NCBI GenBank assembly: GCA_024698485.1
Contig: JAILRC010000072.1
Span: forward strand, 1 to 41,721
Direction of reading: 5' to 3'
Length of the DNA: 41,721 nt
Source: Lachnospiraceae bacterium
GTDB taxonomy: Bacteria > Bacillota > Clostridia > Lachnospirales > Lachnospiraceae
Under the pieces are notes generated by a model, which was not told where the DNA came from, did not search any database, and saw only the letters and a program-made list of their open reading frames with translations. The first letter of the stretch is position 1. Each line of letters begins with the position of its first letter. Shown piece by piece: positions 9,701 through 17,896 of the stretch. Made by a program: the position numbers and the translations under genes.

Positions 9701-9752
9701 TTGATATTAATGTGATATAATAAACCAAACCAATTACATGGGAGGACTACAA

Positions 9753-10214
9753 ATGCTTGTAAAAACACGTTATTTTGGAGAAGTGGAGTTGGATGACAAC
9801 AAGATCCTGACCTTTGACAGAGGTCTCATCGGCTTTGAAAATCTCCGCAGATTCACACTCATTTACAACAATGAGAATGGTAAAGACACAGCCATCGAAT
9901 GGCTCCAGAGTGTTGAAGATCCGGCTATGGCACTTCCTGTCATCATGCCTTCATCCGTCATCACTGACTACAATCCCGAGGTTGAAGATGAGCTCCTTGC
10001 TCCTCTCGGCAAGCTTGGTCCCGACAGTGTATGCGTTTTTGTTACACTCACCGTTCCTTCGGATATCACCAAGATGACTGTAAACTTAAAGGCTCCCATC
10101 ATCATAAATTCCGAGACCAGGAAGGGCTGCCAGGTTATCGCTGAAAGCGATCACCCCGTTAAGTTCAACATTTATGATGTGATCCAGAAGAGAAAAGAAG
10201 AGAAGGGGGAGTAG
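9753..10214 (+). CDS. fliW: Flagellar assembly factor FliW
   Basis: FliW binds cytoplasmic flagellin and also binds and inhibits CsrA, coupling flagellin export to translation of flagellin mRNA. The protein opens with MLVKTRYFGEVELDDNKILT and GLIGFENLRRFTLI, and has the family segment LNLKAPI in the variant form VNLKAPIIINSETRKG. I chose ATG 9753 because GGAGG (9741-9745) lies upstream of it; the earlier in-frame ATG at 9738 is 5' of that ribosome site. This gives 153 residues, normal for FliW. It is followed three bases later by csrA, its functional partner. Confidence 0.93.
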   Translation: MLVKTRYFGEVELDDNKILTFDRGLIGFENLRRFTLIYNNENGKDTAIEWLQSVEDPAMALPVIMPSSVITDYNPEVEDELLAPLGKLGPDSVCVFVTLTVPSDITKMTVNLKAPIIINSETRKGCQVIAESDHPVKFNIYDVIQKRKEEKGE

Positions 10215-10217
10215 ACA

Positions 10218-10436
10218 ATGCTGGCATTATCGAGAAAAACAGGTGAATCCATCGTGATCGGAAATGACATTGAGATCACTGTTCTGGAGATAAGAGGCGA
10301 TCAGGCAAAGCTCGGCATCAGTGCCCCTAAGTCCGTTCCCATTTACAGAAAAGAGATCTATGTTCAGATCCAGGAAGCAAACAAGGAAGCTGTCAAGGAA
10401 AGCATCAATCCTACAGATCTTGCAAAACTTTTATAA
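10218..10436 (+). CDS. csrA: Translational regulator CsrA
   Basis: CsrA is a small dimeric RNA-binding protein that blocks ribosome access at GGA-containing hairpins, in Firmicutes chiefly on flagellin mRNA. The 72-residue protein begins MLALSRKTGESIVIGNDIEI and contains the RNA-contacting strand region VPIYRKEIYVQIQEANK. It starts three bases after fliW with GGGGGAG overlapping the fliW end, so translation is probably coupled. No flagellin gene lies in this window, so its main target is elsewhere. Confidence 0.96.
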   Translation: MLALSRKTGESIVIGNDIEITVLEIRGDQAKLGISAPKSVPIYRKEIYVQIQEANKEAVKESINPTDLAKLL

Positions 10437-10444
10437 TGATAAGT

Positions 10445-10475
10445 TCCCGGCGAATTTTTCGTCGGGATTTTTTTT
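10445..10475 (+). terminator. Intrinsic terminator after csrA
   Basis: CCCGGCGA pairs with TCGTCGGG (one G-U pair) around a short T-rich loop, followed by a run of T. It ends the flgL-fliW-csrA unit. Confidence 0.85.
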
Positions 10476-10498
10476 ATATAAATTTTATTTTTTAAAGT

Positions 10499-10525
10499 TA
10501 ATTTTTTGAACAGCCGGACCGATAT
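10499..10525 (+). promoter_or_regulatory. Sigma-28 type promoter for flaG-fliD-fliS
   Basis: TAATTTTT, 11 bases, ACCGATAT fits the sigma-28 consensus with one -10 substitution (A for G) and two -35 substitutions. It sits between the csrA terminator and the flaG ribosome site. Confidence 0.55.
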
Positions 10526-10572
10526 TACATACAGAGAGTAGAGTTTATGTAATGTAAACGGAGGGTTTGAAA

Positions 10573-11037
10573 ATGGGAATCGATAAGATAAATACAAATC
10601 AGATATATAACAAACCCGCGGTAAAAGGTCCCGAGACCGTTGCCGCAGCAAAGCCCGAAGTGACTGAAAAAGCAACGGCTCCCGCTACCAAGGCTCCGGT
10701 GAGACAAACACCCGCTCCGGCACCCAAGGCGGTGAGCAGGCCTGTGATAAAGAAAAAGGACAACGAGCCCACAGTCACCGAGAGAATAGAAGAACAGACC
10801 CGCGAGAACCTGGAACACAGCAAAAGTGTTAAAAATGCAATCGCGGAAGTGAACAGAAAAATGAACATGAAGACACGCTGTGAGTTCTCCTATCACGAAG
10901 ACACCAAGCGCGTTTCCATAAAGGTGATCGACTCCGAAACGGAAGAGGTCATCAGGGAGATACCTCCGGAGGAAACTCTGGATATGCTTTCCAAAATGTG
11001 GGAAGTGGCGGGGATCCTCATCGACGAACAGAGGTAA
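10573..11037 (+). CDS. flaG: FlaG family flagellar protein
   Basis: The C-terminal half (about residues 75-154) has the FlaG pattern: RKMNMKTRCEFSYHEDTKRV, then VKVIDSETEEVIREIPPEE in slightly varied form (IKVIDSETEEVIREIPPEE), then MLSKMWEVAGILIDEQ. The N-terminal half is an Ala/Pro/Lys-rich, probably disordered segment (KATAPATKAPVRQTPAPAPK). FlaG proteins affect filament length and normally sit next to fliD, as here. ATG 10573 was chosen over the TTG at 10567 because GGAGGG ends seven bases before it; this gives 154 residues. Confidence 0.85.
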   Translation: MGIDKINTNQIYNKPAVKGPETVAAAKPEVTEKATAPATKAPVRQTPAPAPKAVSRPVIKKKDNEPTVTERIEEQTRENLEHSKSVKNAIAEVNRKMNMKTRCEFSYHEDTKRVSIKVIDSETEEVIREIPPEETLDMLSKMWEVAGILIDEQR

Positions 11038-11106
11038 CCAAAGGTAACTTATTAACCTGTTACGCAAGGAAGCGGTAAATCAAAAAGGAATTTGGAGGTA
11101 AAAGAT

Positions 11107-13017
11107 ATGGGTATCGGATTATCCGGAATGATCTCGGGTCTTGACACCGACTCCATCGTTAATGCGATGGTGGGCGGCCAGACAGCCAAAAAGACCAAAG
11201 TAGACAACAAAATAACCCTTAACAAGTGGACCACATCCGCATGGTCAGATCTTAACAAAAAGATCTACTCCTTCTACACGGACTTTGCATCCAAGCTTCG
11301 TCTTAAGAGCGCTTATCAGACAAAGACTGCCGAGAGCTCGGATGATACGAAGATCAAGGCTACGGCCACATCAAGTGCCGCAGTGGGCCAGCATACCGTA
11401 AAGATCAAAGATGTGGCAAGCTCCCAGTATGTCACCGGTGCAAAGCTTTCCGGAACATACACCCAGGAGACAAGGATCGCACAGCTTGATGCGGAGAACC
11501 CTTCAGGTGCAAATCTTGTGGGTCAGACCATCACCTTTACAACCAAGGCGGGAACTGCAGACGAGAAGAAGACTACCATCACTGTGGATCAGAACACCAA
11601 GATCAAGGATGTGATCGCGGCAGCCAAGGAAGCAGGACTTTCCGCAAGTTACGATACAAATCAGAAGAGATTTTTCTTCAGCTCCGCAGACAGCGGTACG
11701 GACAACAAGTTCACCATCACGTCCACAGCCGTTACTTCCGAATATGCAAATGCGAAATCCGATGTGGTGAACGCACTTGATGCAGGCGAAGTCGAGACTT
11801 TGAGCGACGTGGACAAGGACATATACAATAATGCGGTGTCCACCATCCTTTCCGCGGACAAGGACGATATCGCTGCAGCTATTGAGAAGTTCACCGACCC
11901 CGGAAAGAGCCTTTCCGATGAGCAGGCACTGATCTACGACGCCATCATCAACATCAGGGATCTGAAGGTAACGGGAGCAGGTCTTACAAGCCCTGACAAC
12001 GATGCGGAGATCGCAGCCGTTGAAAGCGAACTTTTAACCAAGGTTGAAACCTTTAAGAACAGCATAGACAATCGGGATCAGGCAGGAGATCTCACCAAGA
12101 TGGGCCTCGGAACAGGCATCACGGGCGAGAACATCGATGAAGCCGGTACAGGAAGCCTTGTCGTAAGAAAAGCAAACGATGCCCAGGTCATCATCGACGG
12201 CGCAACAATGACATCCTCCACCAACAGCATCACTGCCAACGGACTCACCATCAACCTTTTGAACACTTCGGTAAACGAAGCCACCGGTGAATATGACGAG
12301 GTCACAGTTACCGTAGGCAAGGATACCACATCCACATATGAACTTGTAAAGAATGCCGTTAAGGAATACAACAACCTCATCGAAGAGATGGGCAAACTTT
12401 ACTACGCCGACTCCGCGAGAGGCTACGATCCTCTTACCGCAGAGCAGAAGGAATCCATGACGGATGAAGAAGTGGAACAGTGGGAAAACAAGATCAAGAG
12501 TTCCCTCTTAAGAAGAGATTCCACTCTGGGAGGCCTGATGTCAGCCATGAGATCGGCTTTACAGAGCACCTATAAAGACGAGGAAGGTAATGAGTATTCC
12601 CTCACTACCTATGGAATCGTCACAGGTAACTACACTGAGCGCGGAAAACTCCACATTTACGGAAATACCGATGATCCCGTATATGCAAGCAACACAGACA
12701 GACTTCAGGCAGCACTCAACGAGGATCCGGACAAGGTAATGAACGCACTCAGCGGGATCTTCACCAACCTTTACACAACACTCAGTGACAAGTGCGGAAA
12801 GACGAGCATTTCGAGTGCTCTCACTTTCTACAACGACAAACAGTATGCAAAGGACCTGGACAGATACCAGAAGGATCTCGAAAAGGTCAACTCTCGCATA
12901 GATGATCTTAAAGACAAATATTACAAGCAGTTTACTGCGATGGAAAAAGCACTTGCAACCTTACAGAGCCAGTCGTCATCCTTGGCGCAGATGCTCGGAC
13001 AAACCGTAACGAAGTAA
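11107..13017 (+). CDS. fliD: Flagellar filament cap protein FliD (HAP2)
   Basis: FliD caps the growing filament and helps flagellin fold into place. The N-terminus MGIGLSGMISGLDTDSIVNA and NKWTTSAWSDLNKKIYSFY, and the C-terminal coiled coil (RYQKDLEKVNSRIDDLKDKY and FTAMEKALATLQSQSSSLAQ), are classic HAP2_N and HAP2_C regions. Length is 636 residues from ATG 11107, eight bases after GGAGG; the TTG at 11092 overlaps the ribosome site and is unlikely. The central part contains Thr/Ser-rich exposed domains. fliS follows 20 bases later. Confidence 0.95.
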   Translation: MGIGLSGMISGLDTDSIVNAMVGGQTAKKTKVDNKITLNKWTTSAWSDLNKKIYSFYTDFASKLRLKSAYQTKTAESSDDTKIKATATSSAAVGQHTVKIKDVASSQYVTGAKLSGTYTQETRIAQLDAENPSGANLVGQTITFTTKAGTADEKKTTITVDQNTKIKDVIAAAKEAGLSASYDTNQKRFFFSSADSGTDNKFTITSTAVTSEYANAKSDVVNALDAGEVETLSDVDKDIYNNAVSTILSADKDDIAAAIEKFTDPGKSLSDEQALIYDAIINIRDLKVTGAGLTSPDNDAEIAAVESELLTKVETFKNSIDNRDQAGDLTKMGLGTGITGENIDEAGTGSLVVRKANDAQVIIDGATMTSSTNSITANGLTINLLNTSVNEATGEYDEVTVTVGKDTTSTYELVKNAVKEYNNLIEEMGKLYYADSARGYDPLTAEQKESMTDEEVEQWENKIKSSLLRRDSTLGGLMSAMRSALQSTYKDEEGNEYSLTTYGIVTGNYTERGKLHIYGNTDDPVYASNTDRLQAALNEDPDKVMNALSGIFTNLYTTLSDKCGKTSISSALTFYNDKQYAKDLDRYQKDLEKVNSRIDDLKDKYYKQFTAMEKALATLQSQSSSLAQMLGQTVTK

Positions 13018-13037
13018 TAGTATAGGAGGACAACATT

Positions 13038-13418
13038 ATGGCTATGAATGCAGCAACACTCTATCAGGGAACAAAGGTAAATACGGCATCTCCCGCCGAA
13101 CTCACATTAATGCTCTATGAAGGAGCTATCAAGTTCTGTAACATCGCGCTTCTCGGTTTCGAGACCAACGATTACGAGAAGGTAAACAACAACATCATAA
13201 AGGTTCAGAACATCATCACCGAATTCAGAGCAACACTTGATTTCAAGTATGCTACCGCAAAGGATTTCGATCTCATTTACGAATACATCAACAATCTTCT
13301 CATCCAGGCCAACATCAAGAAGGACAGAGAAAGCCTTGAGAAGGCTCTCGGTCAGATCCGTGAGATGAGAGACCTCTGGAAAGAGATCATGAAACAGAAC
13401 CATATGTACGTTCGCTAA
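13038..13418 (+). CDS. fliS: Flagellin export chaperone FliS
   Basis: FliS binds the C-terminus of flagellin in the cytoplasm, prevents early polymerisation and delivers it for export. The 126-residue protein has the family signature near the N-terminus (ATLYQGTKVNTASPAELTLM, LYEGAIKFCNIA) and four predicted helices. AGGAGG lies eight bases before the ATG. It is co-transcribed with fliD. Confidence 0.95.
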   Translation: MAMNAATLYQGTKVNTASPAELTLMLYEGAIKFCNIALLGFETNDYEKVNNNIIKVQNIITEFRATLDFKYATAKDFDLIYEYINNLLIQANIKKDRESLEKALGQIREMRDLWKEIMKQNHMYVR

Positions 13419-13450
13419 GGCGAAAGGTATATAATACTTTGATCAAACAA

Positions 13451-13478
13451 CGGTTTGTCGGTTTTTGCCGGCAAACCG
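13451..13478 (+). other. RNA hairpin between fliS and the FliT-like gene
   Basis: CGGTTTGTCGG pairs with CCGGCAAACCG (11 bp with one G-U pair) around a 6-base loop TTTTTG. No T run follows; the ribosome site of the next gene starts seven bases later. It is therefore not a normal terminator and may act in mRNA processing or translation control. Confidence 0.6.
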
Positions 13479-13494
13479 TGTTCTTGGAGAGACT

Positions 13495-13986
13495 ATGGAA
13501 GATAAACTGGATCTTAGCGGATATCTTCGTGTTATGCAGGATGTCCTGGTGAGAAAAAAGAAAGTTCTCACCGCCATATATGAAGCTACCAAAGAGCAGG
13601 AGAATGCTCTGCGCACCGAAGACATCGATGAAGCGGTGTTCAATGATGCCATGGACAGAAAAACGGGACTTATCGGGCAGCTCAATGAGATGGACGAAGG
13701 GTTCCAAAAGTTATTTGAGAAGATCTCTCCTGAAATTAAGGAAAAAGCGGCGGAGCATGGGGATGTGATCCACAGGCTCCAAGTTTTGATACAGGAACTT
13801 ACCGACTTGAGTGTTACCGTTACCGCACTTGAGAAGAAGAACAAGGATACTCTTGAACGTCGCGCCGATGAGATCCGTAAGGGCAAAAAGAGCTTTAAGG
13901 TCAGCCGTCAGACAGCGGACAAATACTACAAGAGTATGAACGGACTCAATGCGGTAACACCCGTTTTTTTGGACGAAAAACACTAG
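13495..13986 (+). CDS. FliT/FlgN-like flagellar chaperone candidate
   Basis: The 163-residue protein is nearly all helical and charged. It contains VMQDVLVRKKKVLTAIYEAT, the Asp-Arg-Lys turn AMDRKTGLIGQLNEMDEGFQ (a pattern seen in FlgN and FliT helices) and a basic C-terminal segment. It follows fliS, the usual place of fliT, the chaperone of the cap protein FliD. I assign the role mainly from position and fold type; sequence similarity is too weak to be sure. ATG 13495 follows GGAGAG; the TTG at 13465 lies inside the hairpin and has no ribosome site. Confidence 0.6.
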   Translation: MEDKLDLSGYLRVMQDVLVRKKKVLTAIYEATKEQENALRTEDIDEAVFNDAMDRKTGLIGQLNEMDEGFQKLFEKISPEIKEKAAEHGDVIHRLQVLIQELTDLSVTVTALEKKNKDTLERRADEIRKGKKSFKVSRQTADKYYKSMNGLNAVTPVFLDEKH

Positions 13987-14004
13987 GATTCAGGAGGAAA
14001 CGGC

Positions 14005-15762
14005 ATGAGGATAAAAAAAATCTTAAAAAGGCTGTTCGTGGCGATGGCGGTTGTAAGCCTCATCTTTGCCCCGAACTCTTATACCGGCGTTTTTGCTGCC
14101 GGGAACGATGTGGCTGTTCCCAATGATCTCATCGTCATCGACTACAACAAAGAATCGGTGGTCATTGACGAATCGAGCCTTTCGGTTTCCGAACAGGACA
14201 GTCTGATCTATTTCACGGACATATACACAGCCGATCTTGAGAAATGGTACAAGTGTGAACTTCGTGACGGAGTGGCTCTTTTCGACGTGGCCTGGGCAAG
14301 ATCCAATGCCGACGTAAAGATCTACATCTGCGGCGATGTTCATTCCAAGATCTCCAGCATTGTTGTGAAGTGGCAGGATACACTGGGAGTCAAGTTCACG
14401 GGAACACTCCTTGCAACGGATATCACCGATGCCGAGTTCTGGAAGGCAAAATATGCCGAGCCCGCATATGCCGATCATTTCGGAGAGGACACCGGCTACT
14501 TCATCTTCACAAAGAAGGTAAACAACAGGGAAGAGACCTATCTTCAACTTGAGAACATACAGTGGCGCAAGGGCACCAACGGAAACTGGCATGATTACTC
14601 GGAACTGGATCCCCATGAGATGGAGATCAGGGGCGGAGCACTGGAATTCCGCATCAAGTCCGTAAGCTCCGCGGATGCAACCAACGGTATCGGAAACAGA
14701 TACTCCTCGGTAGCAAGATACACACTGCCCAAGATCCTTCCGGGACCCATCGTGAACATCACCATGACCGACGGAACCATCAACCTGAAGAACGGACAGG
14801 AGTACTCTCTGGACGGCATTGATTGGACACTGATCCCTGCATATGCCACCAACGGAACCACTACGGAACCCACGGTTCCTTCAAGCGACAGATTGACGGC
14901 CATCTCCCCCATCACCACCACCGCAAGAGTCACTAAATTTCTTGCGCAGCAGGCGCTGGGACTTTCAAATTCCTCGCCTATCACCACATCCTACACGTTG
15001 TACGTGAGAACGGCGGGAGCACAGAGAGCGGCAGCCAGCCGTATCACAGAGATCACCATCCCCGCATCGGGAAGCATCAGCGATGCGGAGTTCGACAATA
15101 TCACCGTGGATTACGTTGATTCCAAGTCAGGAAACGGCGGTATCCGGGTGAGCAACGGCAATGATTCCGATTTCCAGGTGGCAGTCATTACACCCAATGA
15201 TGCCAACAGATACAGACTCACCAATTTCCCCGCGGCAGGTGCTGCGGTTGTGGAAAGCAACTTCCCCAACCTTCCCGTCACCAGCCTCCAGTGGACCACA
15301 TTAAAGGCAAACAGCTACACCAAGATAGCATTCAGCCGTGCAGTGAGCGGATCTATAGTGATTGTTCGTAAGACCGGTACCAAGATCGAACTTCCTTCAC
15401 CTTACAGGATCTGCACTCCCAGCCTTGATTACAGCGAGGCTCTGACCTACGCATCCATTTCCGGAAGCGCAAAGCTGGGCTATACTCTTACCGCAAATCC
15501 CAGCTCCAACCTGAATCCCAAGCTGAGCACAAATCTCAGTGACTTCGAGTTTAAGTGGGAGTACGCAAGTGCGAAGAATGCCGCTGTATGGACGGAGATC
15601 GAAGGCGTGGGCAACTCCAGGACCTTAAGCATTTCCGACACCGTTCCCGACGGCGCGACTTACGATTCGGTCTACGCTCAGACTCACCTGAAATATGTCC
15701 GCGTCACCATCAAGTACAAGGGCAAAGAAGTGACGAGCCAGGCAGTTGGATTTGTAAACTAA
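14005..15762 (+). CDS. Secreted protein of unknown function in the flagellar operon
   Basis: The 585-residue protein has a clear signal peptide: basic MRIKKILKRL, a hydrophobic core, and likely cleavage after residue 31 or 32 (VFA or FAA). The mature part is rich in Thr, Ser, Asp and Gly and predicted beta. The last about 115 residues (YASISGSAKLGYTLTANP, later FKWEYASAKNAAVWTEIEG and LKYVRVTIKYKGKEVTS) resemble Ig-like surface domains with an ISG-KVG-TLTA type repeat. There is no transmembrane anchor or LPXTG motif. It starts 18 bases after the FliT-like gene with AGGAGG seven bases upstream, and a terminator follows. I infer an extracellular, perhaps cell-wall-linked, protein made along with the filament. 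I do not recognise a characterised family. Confidence 0.75.
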   Translation: MRIKKILKRLFVAMAVVSLIFAPNSYTGVFAAGNDVAVPNDLIVIDYNKESVVIDESSLSVSEQDSLIYFTDIYTADLEKWYKCELRDGVALFDVAWARSNADVKIYICGDVHSKISSIVVKWQDTLGVKFTGTLLATDITDAEFWKAKYAEPAYADHFGEDTGYFIFTKKVNNREETYLQLENIQWRKGTNGNWHDYSELDPHEMEIRGGALEFRIKSVSSADATNGIGNRYSSVARYTLPKILPGPIVNITMTDGTINLKNGQEYSLDGIDWTLIPAYATNGTTTEPTVPSSDRLTAISPITTTARVTKFLAQQALGLSNSSPITTSYTLYVRTAGAQRAAASRITEITIPASGSISDAEFDNITVDYVDSKSGNGGIRVSNGNDSDFQVAVITPNDANRYRLTNFPAAGAAVVESNFPNLPVTSLQWTTLKANSYTKIAFSRAVSGSIVIVRKTGTKIELPSPYRICTPSLDYSEALTYASISGSAKLGYTLTANPSSNLNPKLSTNLSDFEFKWEYASAKNAAVWTEIEGVGNSRTLSISDTVPDGATYDSVYAQTHLKYVRVTIKYKGKEVTSQAVGFVN

Positions 15763-15773
15763 AGAACGTTTAA

Positions 15774-15828
15774 AGCCGGTGTTTTGGACCATGGCAGCAT
15801 GATCCGAAACATCGGCTGATTTTTTTTG
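15774..15828 (+). terminator. Intrinsic terminator ending the flagellar cluster
   Basis: AGCCGGTGTTTTGGA pairs with TCCGAAACATCGGCT (15 bp including G-U pairs) around a 14-base loop and is followed by a long T run. Confidence 0.9.
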
Positions 15829-15837
15829 TTTTATACC

Positions 15838-15875
15838 TTGACATACGATATACTTCGTGATACGATGTATATCGT
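15838..15875 (+). promoter_or_regulatory. Promoter with palindromic operator for the padR operon
   Basis: TTGACA (15838-15843), 17 bases, TACGAT (15861-15866) forms a good vegetative promoter. A perfect 9-bp inverted repeat ACGATATAC / GTATATCGT (15845-15853 and 15867-15875) straddles the spacer and -10 element. A repressor bound here would block RNA polymerase; PadR-family proteins commonly repress their own operons this way. Confidence 0.75.
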
Positions 15876-15930
15876 CAAGTGAGGGAATGATCAACCCTTG
15901 GTTCTGACAGATACCCAAAAGGAGGTATTT

Positions 15931-16239
15931 ATGGATATACAGCTAAAGCGCGGTCTTCTCGATGTCTGTGTGCTGGCGGCGATCAAAAATGAAGAATCCT
16001 ACGGATACAAGATCATTAAGGATGTGAAACCCTATGTGGAATTGTCGGAATCCACACTTTATACGATCCTGAAACGTTTGGAAACAGCCGAGATGCTCAC
16101 GGTCAGAAGCGCCGAACATGAAGGCAGACTTCGAAAGTACTACAGTATCACAGATGCGGGTCTCGGAAGGATAGACGAGTTTAAGGAAGACTGGAAGGAA
16201 ATCGAGTCGATCTATCAATTTGTTGCAAGAGAATGTTAG
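15931..16239 (+). CDS. PadR family transcriptional regulator
   Basis: The 102-residue protein is a compact PadR winged helix: LKRGLLDVCVLAAIKNEESY, GYKIIKDVKPYVELSESTLY (recognition helix SESTLYTILKRLE) and the wing VRSAEHEGRLRKYYSITDAG. It lacks a long C-terminal helix, as in PadR subfamily 2. ATG 15931 follows AAGGAGG; the upstream TTG at 15898 precedes that site. The operator palindrome over the promoter suggests autoregulation. It is the first gene of a PadR-DUF1700-DUF4097 operon, a frequent arrangement in Firmicutes. Confidence 0.92.
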   Translation: MDIQLKRGLLDVCVLAAIKNEESYGYKIIKDVKPYVELSESTLYTILKRLETAEMLTVRSAEHEGRLRKYYSITDAGLGRIDEFKEDWKEIESIYQFVAREC

Positions 16240-16263
16240 AGTTGTCAGAAGGAGTTATTGAAA

Positions 16264-16878
16264 ATGAACAAACAGGAATTTCTTACCCGGTTGAGGAATG
16301 GGTTATCGGGCTTACCTCAGGAAGAAGTTGAGGAACGCCTTGGATTTTACTGTGAAATGATCGAGGATCGCATGGAAGAAGGTCTCAGCGAAGAGGAAGC
16401 GGTTGAAGCCATCGGACCCGCAGAGACCATCATATCCCAGATCATCGGAGGAACACCGTTGGTTAAACTTGTAAAGGAGAGAGTAAAGCCGAAACACAAG
16501 CTTAAGGCATGGGAGATCACGTTGCTGGCTCTGGGCTCTCCCTTATGGATTTCACTTGTTTTGGCATTCATATGCATTGCCCTTTCCCTCTATATTGTTT
16601 TATGGTCATGTGTAGCTGCTTTGTGGGCGGCGGATCTGTCTTTAGCCATCAGCGGAGCGGTAAGTATCCCTGTGGGCATTATAACCTATGTTATTGAAGG
16701 TTCCATCCCCGGATCGGCAATGATCGCATGTGCACTGATCTCTGCGGGACTTGGCATATTAATGTTCCCGGGCTGCAAGGCAGTGTCTAAAGGCACATTA
16801 CGTTTGACGGGAAAGATCACACATTGGATCAAATCTCTGCTCATGAGAAAGGAGAATGACAATAATGCAGACAAATAA
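16264..16878 (+). CDS. DUF1700 (HAAS-domain) membrane protein
   Basis: The N-terminal about 80 residues are the helical DUF1700/HAAS signature: MNKQEFLTRLRNGLSGLPQE, then RLGFYCEMIEDRMEEGLSEE and EAVEAIGPAETIISQII. Three or four hydrophobic segments follow (about residues 88-165), ending in a basic tail. The family is tied to PadR regulators and is thought to link membrane state to transcription, although the mechanism is poorly known. ATG 16264 (204 residues) is nine bases after AAGGAG and is preferred to TTG 16258. It overlaps the next gene. Confidence 0.88.
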   Translation: MNKQEFLTRLRNGLSGLPQEEVEERLGFYCEMIEDRMEEGLSEEEAVEAIGPAETIISQIIGGTPLVKLVKERVKPKHKLKAWEITLLALGSPLWISLVLAFICIALSLYIVLWSCVAALWAADLSLAISGAVSIPVGIITYVIEGSIPGSAMIACALISAGLGILMFPGCKAVSKGTLRLTGKITHWIKSLLMRKENDNNADK

Positions 16879-17824
16879 CAGAAAATTACTTACAGCAGCG
16901 GGGGCATTGATACTTTGCGGTGCTGTATTGTTCATCATAACAATGGGAAGGAGCAAATGGGATTTTAACGCCATGAGTACGATAAAAATGGTTTCAAAAG
17001 AATACGAATTCAATGAAAAGATACAGAGCATATCCATCGATGCGGATACCACAGACATTACCTTCAGGGCATCCGATACGGATCGGTGCAGGATCGAAGT
17101 TTATGAGGACGAAAAAATGCCTCACAGGGTGAAGGTCGATGACGGAAAGCTTTCCATCAGACCGGAGGATCAGAGAAAATGGTATGAGCACATTGTTTTC
17201 TTCTCTTTTGGATCCCCCAAACTTACTGTCTACCTGCCTGCCAAAGCTTACACCGCTCTCAGGATCGATCTCTCGACCGGAGACGTTGTAATTCCCGATG
17301 ATTTCTCCTTCGGGGAAATAGATATCACCACCTCAACCGGTGATGTTTCCTGTGAGGCTTCATCTGACGGAAGACTCAAGATCGGGTGTGATACGGGAAA
17401 CATCGATCTGAAAGGCATTAAGGCTTCGGATCTGATGCTTTCCGTAAGCACCGGTCACATCTACGTGACTGACGCAAAAGTCAAGAAGAGCATCACCTTC
17501 CATGTGAGCACCGGTAAGAGTAAACTCACGGATGTTACCTGCGAAAACATCACTTCCGAGGGTTCCACGGGGGATGCCGATATGGAGAATGTCATCGCTT
17601 CAGGCACCGTAAAGATCAAGAGGAGCACAGGACATGTGAAACTCGAAAAGTGTGATGCATATGAGCTTTTTATTAAGACTTCCACAGGAAAGGTTTCAGG
17701 CTCCTTCCTTACGGACAAGGTGTTCATCACTTCCAGTGACACGGGAAAGATCGATGTACCGAAGACCATAAGCGGCGGAAGATGCGAGATCACAACGGAT
17801 ACGGGAAATATAATATTTAAATAA
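16865..17824 (+). CDS. DUF4097 beta-solenoid protein, membrane anchored
   Basis: One N-terminal hydrophobic helix (residues about 8-27) is followed by an extracellular part. That part repeats short strands carrying the motif STGDV, STGHI, STGKS, STGDA, STGHV, STGKV, DTGKI and DTGNI at intervals of about 20 residues. This periodic pattern is the mark of DUF4097 beta-solenoids. The gene overlaps the DUF1700 gene by 14 bases, so translation is coupled. ATG 16865 (319 residues) has GGAG ten bases upstream; ATG 16856 is only one base from it. A cell-surface role, perhaps sensing envelope stress with its two partners, is inference. Confidence 0.88.
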   Translation: MQTNNRKLLTAAGALILCGAVLFIITMGRSKWDFNAMSTIKMVSKEYEFNEKIQSISIDADTTDITFRASDTDRCRIEVYEDEKMPHRVKVDDGKLSIRPEDQRKWYEHIVFFSFGSPKLTVYLPAKAYTALRIDLSTGDVVIPDDFSFGEIDITTSTGDVSCEASSDGRLKIGCDTGNIDLKGIKASDLMLSVSTGHIYVTDAKVKKSITFHVSTGKSKLTDVTCENITSEGSTGDADMENVIASGTVKIKRSTGHVKLEKCDAYELFIKTSTGKVSGSFLTDKVFITSSDTGKIDVPKTISGGRCEITTDTGNIIFK

Positions 17825-17833
17825 GTAAAATGG

Positions 17834-17857
17834 AAATGGACCCCGGGGTCCATTTTT
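17834..17857 (+). terminator. Intrinsic terminator after the DUF4097 gene
   Basis: The palindrome AAATGGACCCC / GGGGTCCATTT (17834-17855) forms a stable hairpin with a CCGG loop, and its 3' arm runs into five T. Confidence 0.85.
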
Positions 17858-17886
17858 CCGTTCATATGCCCTGATCTACCGTTCAT
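17857..17886 (+). promoter_or_regulatory. LytTR-type direct-repeat binding site
   Basis: TCCGTTCAT (17857-17865) and ACCGTTCAT (17878-17886) are two 9-base direct repeats separated by 12 bases. Both match the LytTR consensus [TA][AC][CA]GTTN[AG][TG] and its 12-13-base spacing exactly. The second repeat ends ten bases before the -35 element, a typical activator position. The LytTR regulator encoded at 19528 is the obvious candidate ligand. Confidence 0.8.
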
Positions 17887-17896
17887 GTCAATTCCC

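Noticed and set aside
9684..9721. Possible vegetative promoter before fliW (TTGACT and TATAAT)
   Set aside because: The gap between the two elements is 26 bases, too long; fliW is better explained as part of the flgL transcript.
9738..9752. Upstream ATG for FliW
   Set aside because: The only ribosome site (GGAGG) lies downstream of it and points to ATG 9753.
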